Positions 7,943 to 18,700 of a stretch of DNA of 64,000 nucleotides are shown piece after piece. Below the pieces are notes generated by a model, which saw only the letters and a list, made by a program, of their open reading frames with translations, did not search any database and had not been told where the DNA came from. The DNA is taken from assembly GCF_003390925.1 (NCBI RefSeq), contig NZ_QUBS01000048.1:124001-188000 (forward strand). The letters are read 5' to 3'. The position numbers were made by a program, and so were the translations under genes. Numbering within the stretch: the stretch's first letter is position 1; every line of letters begins with the position of its first letter. Origin of the DNA: Trinickia diaoshuihuensis (GTDB lineage Bacteria; Pseudomonadota; Gammaproteobacteria; Burkholderiales; Burkholderiaceae).

Positions 7943-9757
7943 ATGCATTGTTGGAAGGTTGTAGCCGGCCGTTTACGGGGCGTGCCGGCATTCGATGGTG
8001 TGAGCGGCGTTCATCGGCGAGGGCGGCTTGCATCGTATGTCTACGGCGTACTGCTGACCGTAGTCCTGATCCCTGCTGCGTACGCTCAGACGTCGGCCAC
8101 GTTCGATCTCGAAGAGCAGCGCCAGCGCGCTCAACAACAGGCCATCGATCGCGAGCGCCAAGCCCAGGCGCCGCGCGTGGATCTCGAGTCTAAGCAGCCT
8201 GCGGCCGCGATCGACAATGGGCGGGTGCCTGACGAGTTCCCTTGTTTCAAGGTGGAGCACATAGGAATCGAATTGCCGAGCGGGCTCAGCGATTTGGTGC
8301 GCGCGGCCGGCGAGCGGGCGCTATCCCCCGATCCTCTTTTTCCGGGGGAACTGCGCTTCACCTCGGATTACCTCCAGCGATACGTCGGCCAATGCATCGG
8401 ACGGGAAGGCCTGAACCTGATCGTCTATCGCCTTGCAGACCGGATCCTGAAGAAGGGCTATACAACGACGCGCGTATTGATCCCCGCGCAGGATTTGTCC
8501 ACCGGCAACCTTAAGCTCGAAATCGTGCCGGGCGTGATTGGTGCGATTCGGTTTGCCGCGCCCGACGTCTACGGCACCTGGCGCAACGCCTTTCCGACGC
8601 ACGCCGGCAACCTACTTAATCTGCGCGACCTGGAAACGGGCCTTGAGCAGATGAAGCGTGTCTCGAACCAGGACGTCGACATGCAGATCGTGCCCGGTGA
8701 GGCAACGGGCGAAAGCGATGTCGTCATCACGGTGACTCGCACCAAACCTTGGTCATTGTCGGTCAGCCTCGATGACAGCGGACTGCGCTCGACTGGGCAA
8801 CTGCAGGCCAGCACGAACCTTGCGATCAACAACCCGCTGGGATTGTCGGACATTTTCAATATCGGCTATAGCCATGATGCCAATGGGCATGCCGACAAAT
8901 ACGGCACTCGCGGCGCGAATGCGTACTATTCGCTTCCGTTTGGTAATTGGACGTTCACGGCCAGTGCCAGCCAGTACCACTACCATCAGTTGGTCGCGGG
9001 GGCCTTCAGCGATATCGTATCGAGCGGCCTGTCGAAGACATTCGACTTGAAGGCCGAGTATCTGTTCCACCGCAATCAGGTGCAGAAGAACTCGCTCGAA
9101 TTCCGGACGGGGAAGTACTTCAGCGAGTCAGCCGTCGACGGCTCGGAGATCGAGGTCCAGCACCGAGACAACAGTTACGCTGAAGTGGGCTGGGTACACA
9201 AGCACTACGTAGGTGATGCTCAACTCGACAGCACGATCGCTTATCGCTGGGGTGTGCCCTGGTTCGGCGCCCAAGCCGACCTGCCCAATTCGCCGACCTT
9301 CTATTACCACATCCAAACGATCGATTCGACGCTGACCGTGCCGTTCAAGGTTGGCAATGTGCCGCTGCGATACACCGCTACCGTGCGCGCGCAGAACTCA
9401 TCAAGCACGCTCTACGCCACGGAGTTTTTCTCGATCGGCAGCCGCTATACGGTGCGGGGCTTCGACGGAGAAAGGATGCTTTCGGCCGAGAAAGGCGTGT
9501 TCATGCGCAACGACCTAGAGATGCCGATCGCCTCGACAACGAACAGCGTCTATCTGGGTCTCGACGGCGGCGAAGTATTCGGACCGTCGGCGGGACAGTT
9601 ACTCGGCCGGCGCCTCGCGGGAGCCGTTATCGGCTTGCGTGGCAGCCCTGTTAAGCACGTTTTTTACGACATGTTCATCGGCGGGCCGCTCTATGAGCCA
9701 GACCGCTTCCCGAATCATTGGCCCGTCGCCGGCTTCAGCCTGAGCTTCCAACTATGA
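7943..9757 (+). CDS. cdiB: Two-partner secretion outer-membrane transporter TpsB (ShlB/FhaC/CdiB family)
   Basis: A 604-residue outer-membrane Omp85-superfamily pore that secretes the adjacent TpsA/CdiA exoprotein. A signal peptide with hydrophobic core VYGVLLTVVLIPAAYA ends near residue 49. POTRA domains span roughly residues 75-235 (EFPCFKVEHIGIEL opens POTRA1). The rest is beta-barrel, with the conserved VRGFDGERML motif of lid loop L6 near residue 503. The C-terminus (FSLSFQL) has the alternating, aromatic-rich pattern of outer-membrane proteins. Its stop codon overlaps the TpsA start (ATGA), so the two are translationally coupled. The gene order B-A-I is that of cdiBAI loci. Confidence 0.95.
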   Translation: MHCWKVVAGRLRGVPAFDGVSGVHRRGRLASYVYGVLLTVVLIPAAYAQTSATFDLEEQRQRAQQQAIDRERQAQAPRVDLESKQPAAAIDNGRVPDEFPCFKVEHIGIELPSGLSDLVRAAGERALSPDPLFPGELRFTSDYLQRYVGQCIGREGLNLIVYRLADRILKKGYTTTRVLIPAQDLSTGNLKLEIVPGVIGAIRFAAPDVYGTWRNAFPTHAGNLLNLRDLETGLEQMKRVSNQDVDMQIVPGEATGESDVVITVTRTKPWSLSVSLDDSGLRSTGQLQASTNLAINNPLGLSDIFNIGYSHDANGHADKYGTRGANAYYSLPFGNWTFTASASQYHYHQLVAGAFSDIVSSGLSKTFDLKAEYLFHRNQVQKNSLEFRTGKYFSESAVDGSEIEVQHRDNSYAEVGWVHKHYVGDAQLDSTIAYRWGVPWFGAQADLPNSPTFYYHIQTIDSTLTVPFKVGNVPLRYTATVRAQNSSSTLYATEFFSIGSRYTVRGFDGERMLSAEKGVFMRNDLEMPIASTTNSVYLGLDGGEVFGPSAGQLLGRRLAGAVIGLRGSPVKHVFYDMFIGGPLYEPDRFPNHWPVAGFSLSFQL

Positions 9758-12700
9758 ACAAAAACCTCTATCGCGTCATTTTCAACGCGGCTCGTGGCCT
9801 GCTGATGGCTGTGCAAGAAACGGCGAGTGGACTTCGTAAGGGTGCCCGCGCGAGTGGCGCGAAGCGCCGGCGAGACGCTGACGGACAACGCGCGTTCACG
9901 ATGCTGCCGATGCGGGGCGTTGCGTTCGCCGCGCTCTGCGTATTTGGCATGCAGCCCGTGTTCGTGCAGGCGCAGGTGACAGCGGCCCCGAACGCAGGCC
10001 CAGCGACGAAACCGTCGGTCGGTGTCACGGCGAACGGCGTGCCGCTTGTGCAAATCACAACGCCTAATGCAGCGGGGGTGTCGAACAATACGTACACGCA
10101 ATACAACGTCGGCACGCAAGGTTTGATACTGAACAATTCCCCCGGTACGACGCTGACGAAGCAAGGCGGCTATGTCGCGGGCAACCCCTATCTCTCGTCG
10201 GGTGGCGCGCGCGTCATCGTCAATCAGGTCGTGGGCGGAAGCCCGAGCCAGCTGCTCGGGTATACCGAAGTGGCCGGCCAGCAAGCCGAGGTTGTAATCG
10301 CGAACCCAGCGGGCTTGTATTGCAACGGGTGCGGGTTCATCAACACAACGCGCGGTGTGCTGACGACGGGCGTACCGGTGTTCGGAGGCTCGGGCAGCCT
10401 CGACGCGTTTCACGTGACGGGCGGGCAAATCCAGATCGGCGCGGCCGGGTTGAACGTTAGCGACGTCGACCAAGTAGATCTGATCGCGCGCAGCGTGCAG
10501 ATCAACGGCAAGATTTGGGCGGGACGGCAACTCGATGTCGTGGCGGGTACGAACGACGTCAATTATGCGGACCTTGCCACACACGCCTTGACGCCGGATG
10601 CAAACACGCCGGGCGTTGCCATCGATGTCGCGCAACTGGGCGGCATGTATGCCGGCAAGATCAAGCTCGTCGGCACGGAAGCCGGCGTCGGCGTGAACAG
10701 TGCCGGCACGATTCAGGCCCAAGCGGGCGACATACAACTGAGCAGCGCAGGAAAAGTGACGCTCGCCGGCAGCACGAGCGCGAGTGGGAACGTGCAGATT
10801 CAGGCGGCCGGCGATGTCGCGAACAGCGGGACGACCTATGCCGCACAGAACGCGAGCGTGAGCAGCCAAGGACTCGTTACCAACAGCGGCACGCTCGCAT
10901 CGCAGGGAAGCACCACGGTAAGCGGTGCCGGCATCGTTTCGACGGGAGCGTTGGGCGCAGGGGTGGATGCAGCCGGACATTTGGGCGGATCAGGGAATCT
11001 GGCGGTTACCGCGACGGGGGCCGTCAGCGCGACGGGGCAGAACGTTGCGGGCGGCGATTTGACGTTGAGCGGCAGTAGCCTGAACTTGGCCGGTGCTCAG
11101 ACGCTCGCGAACGGCGCCATGGCGCTCACGGCTACGGGTGCAGGCGGTGATAAAGGTGACGTCACGCTGGCGCGTGCAACCACGAGTGCCGGTGGGATGC
11201 TCAACGTTAGTGCCGCGGGGGCGCTCACGAACGACCAAGCGCAAACGGGCGCCGGGCAAGTGACGGCGACGGCCGCGAGCTTGTCGAATCGAAGCGGCCG
11301 ACTGTTGCAGACGGGTTCGGGGAAAGCCACGCTGGCGGTAAACGGCGACTTTGACAACACGCAAGGTACGGTCCAAACGGGCGGTGCGCTTTCGCTGACC
11401 GCGGCGAATGTGACGAACGCGGCAGGACGCGTTGTGTCGCTCAGTGGCGATGGTTTGACGCTCGCTGCGAGCGGCCAGGTCACGAATACGGTCGGCACAA
11501 CCGCACAGGGCGCTGCCGGCGGGGTGATTGGCGGCAACGGCAACGTATCGCTACAAAGCACGTCACTCACGAACACGGGCACGGTGACCGCCGGACAAAC
11601 GCTGACGGCAACGGCCGGCGGGCTGCTCGATAACAGTGCGGGCACGATGACGGGCACGGCGGTGACGGCCAACGCCGGCTCGTTGAAGAACGCGCATGGT
11701 GTGATCAGCGGTTCGACGGTATCGCTGACGATTCCGCAATTGGATAACAGCGGCGGCCAGATTACCGCGAATCAGTTGAGCATCGGCAGTACGAACCTGA
11801 CGAACGAGGGCGGCACGCTCACGCAACTCGGTACGGGTCCCATGTCGATGACGGTGACGAACGCTCTCGACAACTCGAACGGGGGCGTACTGCAGACAAA
11901 CAGTCAGGACCTGACGCTGGCGCCTGCGACCCTGAACAACAACGGCGGTACGATCACGCACGCGGGTACGGGAGCGCTGACGATCGATGCGGCAAACGGG
12001 ACGGGCTCGGTTTCCAACGCCTCGGGCAAAATCGTTAGCAACGGACAGGCGGTTGTTTTGGCCGGCTCGATTGCCAACCAGCGCGGCTCGATCGCTGCCG
12101 GTCAAGCATTGAATGTGACCGCGAGCGGTAACGTCGACAATACGCAAGGCACGCTCCAATCCGGTGGTGCCGCATCGCTGACGGCTTCGAACGTAACGAA
12201 TTCGGCAGGCCGGATTGTTTCGCTCAATGCCGATGGTTTGACGCTCACGGCGAGCGGGCAGGTCACGAATAGAGCTGGCACAACCGCGCAGGGTGCGGCC
12301 GGCGGGGTGATCGGCGGCAACGGCAACGTCACGATACAAAGCGCGGCGCTGACGAATGCCGGCACCGTGACGGCGGCGCAAACACTGAAGGAAACGGTCG
12401 GCGGGCTGCTCGATAACAGTGCGGGCACGATGACGGGTACGGCTGTGACGGCCAGCTCTGGTTCATTAAAGAATGCGCACGGGGCGATTAGCGGCTCGAC
12501 GGTATCGCTGACGATTCCGCAATTGGATAACAGCGGCGGCCAGATCACCGCGAATCAGCTGAGCATCGGCAGTACGAACCTGACGAACGAGGGCGGGACG
12601 CTCACGCAACTCGGCACGGGTCCGATGTCGATGACGGTGACGAACGTTCTCGATAACTCGAACGGGGGCGTGCTGCAGACGAACAGTCAGGACCTGATGC

Positions 12701-15700
12701 TGGCGCCTGCCAGCCTGAACAACAACGGCGGTACGATCACGCACGCGGGCACGGGCACGCTGGCGATCGACGCAGGCAATGGCACGGGATCGTTCACGAA
12801 CAACGGCGGAACGATGACGAGCAACGGTCAGATCGTCATCGCATCGGGCGGCGTCCTCAATAAGGGCGGCGCGATCGCGGCGGGCAAGACGCTGACTCTG
12901 ACCTCGGGCGGCGACATCGACAATAGCCAAGGCACACTTCAATCGGGTGGCGCTGCATCGCTGACCGCGACGAATGTGACGAACGCGGCAGGGCGGATCG
13001 TCTCTCTCGATAACGACGGCCTATCGGTCAATGCAAGCGGCCAGGTGTCCAACACCGCGGGCACGACGGCGCTTGGCGCCACGGGCGGGGTGATCGGTGG
13101 GAACGGCAATGTAACGGTACAAAGCGCGTCGCTGACGAATTCCGGTACGGTGATGTCCGGTCAAACGCTGAAAGAGACGGTCGGCGGGCTGCTCGATAAC
13201 AGCTCGGGCACGATGAGCGGCGCGGCGGTGGCTGCCAACTCCGCTTCGTTAAAGAACGCTCACGGGACGATTAGCGGGTCGACGGTATCGCTGACGATCC
13301 CGCAGTTGGATAACAGCGGTGGACAGATCACCACGAATCAGTTGAGCATCGGCAGTACGAACCTGACGAACGAAGGGGGAACGCTTACACAACTCGGCAC
13401 GGGCCCGATGTCGATGACGGTAACGAACGTTCTCGATAACTCGAACGGCGGCGTGCTGCAGACGAACAGTCAGGACCTGACGCTGGCGCCCGCCAGCCTG
13501 AACAACAACGGCGGTACGATCACGCACGCGGGCACGGGCACGTTGACGATCGATGCGGCAAACGGGACGGGTTCGCTGACCAACGCCTCGGGCAGGATTA
13601 CGAGCAACGGTCAGGCTAACGTGTCGGCCGGCGCCGTTGCCAACATGGGCGGCACATTGGCGTCGCGCGGTGCGATGTCGGTCACCGTTGCGGGCGCGGT
13701 CAACAATAGCGGCGGAGTGCTGCATTCGGATACGAACCTATCGGGGAGCATCGGCGCGTCGCTGACGAATGTTGGCGGCCAGATTACTACCGGTACGTCC
13801 GCGGGTGCCGGCGACCCCAGTACGCTAAGCCTGCTCGCCACGTCGATCGACAACACCAATGGTTCGATCCTCAACGTCGGTTCGGGCGCAACGACACTTT
13901 CGGGTACGAGCCAAATCATCAATAGCGATGCGGGCGGTGTACCGGGCATGGGGCGTATCGGCGGCAACGGCAACGTGACACTGACCACGGCGACGCTGTC
14001 GAATACCAGCGGCGGGCAGTTGATCGGCGCGAATTTGCAGTTGAACACCGGTACGCTGGACAACACCGGCGGTCAGATCGGCAACATCGCGAATGCCAAT
14101 GGGGATATCGGTATTTCAGCGACGGGTACTGTATACAACGGCTCAGGACAAATTAGCGCTGCGCGCAACCTCTTGCTGACGGCGAGCACGTTCAACGGTG
14201 GGGGCTCGTTCAATGGCGTGAACAACGTCACGTTGAACCTGCAAGGGAGCTTTACGAATGGGCCCGGCTATCAGTTCAATTCCGGGAACACGCTCACCTT
14301 CAACTTGCCCGGCACCTTCTATAACGCGGGCAGCCTCAGCGTATTCAATAACCTGGCGATCAACGCGGGCGATATCGGCAACGCCGGTTCTATCGCGGCG
14401 GGCGGCCTGCTGAGCACGAGTTCGCATACGCTGACGAACACGGGAACGCTGGTGGGCGGCAGTGTGTCGCTCAACGCCTCGGGGACGATTTGGAATCTCG
14501 GAGCAACGGCACTGATCGGCGCGACCGATAGCGCCGGCATACTCGAAGTGCTGGCCCCGGACATCGAGAACCGCGACGATACGACAGCCACCGATACGCC
14601 GGCGCAGACGTCAATCTACGGTCTGGGCCGCGTTGCGCTCGCCGGCGGGAAGGATGCCAGCGGGAACTATACGAAAGCCAATCTGATCACGAATCAATCG
14701 GCGTTGATCCAGTCGGGCAGCGATATGTTGCTCGATGCCAGCCTAGTTAATAACACGCGGCGTGTGTTGACGACTTCTGGTCTTACGTCCCAGGTCGATC
14801 CCAATGTGCTTTCGCAGCTCGGGATCAGTATGAGCGGGCAGACCGGCCAAGTGAACGTTCCGGATCCTAACAGCATCGGTGGGGCTTATATCGACCCGCC
14901 GCATGAAGGGTCTATGAACAGCGACTACTATTACACGACATATACGGGGACCGCAGTAGAAAGCTCCATCACCGCGGTCAGCCCGAAATCGCAGCTAGTA
15001 TCAGGCGGAAACCTTTGGCTGAATGGCGTCGACAAATTCCAGAACTATTGGAGCCAAGTAGCCGCCACTGGAAACGTGGCGTTACCGACCGTCCAGGACA
15101 ATAACAGTTGGCGGGGTACGACTGCACCCAAGGTGCAGGTGACTTACTCGGGGCTATACCATTACCTAACCTACGATAAAAAGTGGTGGACCTGGTCGTT
15201 CTGTGAAAGCGGTTGTAATGCGCCGGCCGACATTCGCACCTATGCGCTGCCGGGCTACGATTCGACTTGGTCGTCCAATGGAACGATCAGCGGTACCGGC
15301 GTGACGATCATCAACACCGGTGGCAATTCCGGTGTGACTCCGCTCGGACTTGCTCCGGGACAAGCGCTACCGACGACGGGTTCGACGTCAGTGAGCGGCG
15401 ATCTCTCCTCCGGTGCGGTAGCAATAGAGCGAGGACCGCAGACGGTGCCCACCATCCGGGGCACGGCGGGGAACAACACACATCTGTCGTCGACGTTGGG
15501 TTCTGCGTCTTCAGTTAGCAGCGCCGCTGGTAGTGCGCCGGATCCAGTGCTGGGCAAGGCCACTGCGCTGCCGGTACTGACCAACCTTACGGTGCCGCAG
15601 GGCGGTTTGTTCAAACCTGATACCGCGCCGAACGCACCGTATCTCGTCGAGTCGAACCCCGCATTCACGAACCTCCATCAGTGGATTTCGAGCGACTACT

Positions 15701-18700
15701 ATTACCAACAGATGGGCATGGATCCTAGCAAGATCCAGAAGCGGCTTGGCGACGGGTTCTACGAGCAGCACCTCGTGCAAAGCCAAATCATGTCGTTGAC
15801 GGGCAAGGCAGTGCTGACCGACTACGCGGACACGCAGCGCGAGTTCGAGGCGCTGATGACCTCGGGCGTCGCGCTGGCCAAATCGCTGAATTTGGCGCCC
15901 GGAGTCGGCTTATCGGCGGATCAGGTCAAGCGCCTGACGAGCAACGTCGTGATCATGCAGACCGAGGTCGTGGACGGGCAATCCGTTCTGGTTCCGGTCG
16001 TCTACCTCGCACAGGCCAGTCAAGAGAATATGGGCAACGGCCCTGTGATCGAGGCGGCCAATATCGATATCGAAAACGCGCAGGGTATTCAGAACAGCGG
16101 TACGATCCGTGCGACGAACAGCCTGACATTGACGGGTCAAAGCATCGACAGTTCGTTTGGCACGCTGCAAAGCGGCGGCCAGATGACGTTGGCCACGACG
16201 GGCGATATCAACTTGACGTCGGGCACCGTTAAAGCCGGTAGCCTTGCTCTGCAAACCGGCGGTAACCTCGTTCTCGACACGGCGGTGAATACCGTCAATC
16301 AGATCAACGGTAACGGCGCAACGCGTTTGACAAGCACGCTGGGCCCGACGGCGAGTATCAGCGTCGATAAAGATGCGTTGATTGCGGTCGGTGGAAACTT
16401 CGATCAGAAGGCTGCGAACTTGTCGGTCGGCGGTGCGCTGACGGCGCAGGTGGTAGGCAACTGGACCTTGGATTCCGCGCAGACAGGCGAGCATAAGGTT
16501 GTATCCCGCGCGAATGGGGTGTCGGATACGAGCTTTATGCAAGGAACGGGCAGTAAGGTGTCGATCGGAGGTGTTTCCAATATCGGTGTCGGTGGCGATC
16601 TGACGGCGCTTGGCGCGTCGATCAACCTGGGCGGCGGTGGCAATATCTCGGCGGCTGGAAACGTATCGCTGCTTGCTTCGACGACGACTTCGACCGTGCA
16701 TAGCAGCGCTTCCGAGAGCGGTGGTCATCGCAACTCCTCCGACGATATTCATACGTCCGACGACGTGGTGCACGGCACGACGATTGTCAGCGGTCAAAGC
16801 CTGACGGTGCAGGCCGGCAAGAACATGTCCATCACCGGCAGCAGCATCGACGTGCAGAAAGGCACGGCGATTTTGGCTGCGGCAGGCGACGTAAATATCG
16901 GGGCGGCCACCGAGAATCATTCGTCCGATGTCTACCAATCGGGTAGCCATAGTGGGTTCGGCAGCAAGACGAGCAAGGTCGATCATGTCGTGCAGAGCAC
17001 GCAAACGGCTGACGCCAGCACTGTCTCCGCCGACTCTGTTGCGATCATCAGCGGCAAGGACCTAACGGTACAGGGTAGCAACGTGGTTGCGTCCAACGAT
17101 GTCGCGCTTCGGGCGAAGGGCAACGTCGATATTGTCGCTGCTCAGAATACATATCAAGACTCCGAACTTCACGACGTCAAGCATTCGGGCTTCACTGGTA
17201 CGGGCGGGATCGGCATCGGCTATGGATCGAGTGAGCAAAAGGATCAATACGATGCGGGTTCCGTGACCCAAAGCCAATCGCGCAGCACGGTAGGAGGTGT
17301 CGCCGGCAACGTATCGATTGTCGCCGGATCAGACGTTCATATCGGCGGCAGCGACGTCATCGCCGGGAAGGCCAGCAACGATACCCAAGGTGCCACCGGC
17401 AACATCGCGATCCAAGGCCAGAATATCGCGATCGATCCCGGCCGGGACGACGAACATTCGCATGAGCAGCAGGACGCCCATTCGAACGGGTTTTCCATCG
17501 CGGTCACCGGGACACCACTCGATACGGCGCGCAATCTACGTCAGGCAGCGTCGTCGGGGAATGGATTCAAGCGGTTACAGAGTGCGAGTAACGAAGTCGT
17601 TGCCAGTTCGTTCGATGGACCGTCTGTGTCGATGTCGTTCAATCACAGCAGTAGTTCGAGCACGACCGACATCGCGAGCGTGTCCAATGCTGGAAGCACG
17701 GTTCGCGGCGGCGGCAATGTGTCGCTGGTGGCGACGGGCGGCGCGAAGACCGATGCTCACGGCAACGCGATCGACGGCGACCTGACGGTAACCGGCTCGG
17801 TGATTACCGCAGGCGGCGTCGCATCGTTGAGCGCGAATCGCGATGTCGTACTGCAAGCGTCGACAGACGAACTGCGGGAGAGCATGCAGACGAGCAGTTC
17901 GAGTTCAGGTTTCTCGTTGGCCAACCCCACTTTTGGGGACGGTATTCGTTGGGTATCGGGCGGGCCCAACAGCGGCGGCGTCGGAGCATCGCCGTACAAC
18001 GCTAGCCAAGGCAAATCCGCCGGCAATTCCGCGACGACTCAACAGACGGCGAGCGCAGTCACCGGCAATAGCGTCGTGGTAACGAGCAAGACCGGCGATA
18101 TCAACGTGATCGGGTCGGGCATCAGTGGCTTGCAGGGCGTGGACGTGGTCGCAAATCAAGGGGCAATCAACGTACTGGCAGGGACGGACACCAGCCTTAG
18201 CCATCAAGAGTCGAGCAACCGGCAGATTGGTGACTTGGGCAGCAATGGTACGGGGACCGGCTTCAGCGTCGGTGTTTCGAAGTCGCACATGGTGCAAGAT
18301 GGTGCCGCGCAAACGCAGAGCACGGTTCGCGGGCAGGTCGTTAGCGCCGACGGTAATGTGTCGCTGAAGGCAAAGCAGGACCTGACGGTCGAAGGTTCGG
18401 ACTTGTCCGCGGGCAAGGACCTGTCGCTGATCGGGCAGAACGTAAAGCTCGACCCTGGCACCGATGCGCTGCAAAACAGCATGAGTCAGAGTGCTAGCCA
18501 GTTTGGCGTGACGGTAACCGTCGGTGGGGCGCTGGGCAACGCGGTAGCGACAATCAACCAAAGCATGGCGGCTGCGCAGCACACTGACAACAAGCGCTTA
18601 GCGAAACTCGACGAAGCGCAGGCAGTGTTGTCCGCCTATGGAATCGATCAGGCGCTTAACGACGCTCGCACACAAAAGACGAACTTGGTGAAGGTGACGG

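Noticed and set aside
7534-7944. 136-codon minus-strand frame upstream of TpsB
   Set aside because: Composition is that of random GC-rich sequence, and it would occupy the CDI promoter region; no homologue is recognised.
9715-10980. Long antisense frame over the start of cdiA, and others at 11563-12381 and 15910-17004
   Set aside because: Arginine/alanine-rich translations opposite repetitive coding DNA; no ribosome sites or family resemblance.
11350-13698. CRISPR-like repetition
   Set aside because: The repeats are 783 bp, in frame and coding, with no short repeat-spacer pattern; no CRISPR array or cas gene is present in the window.
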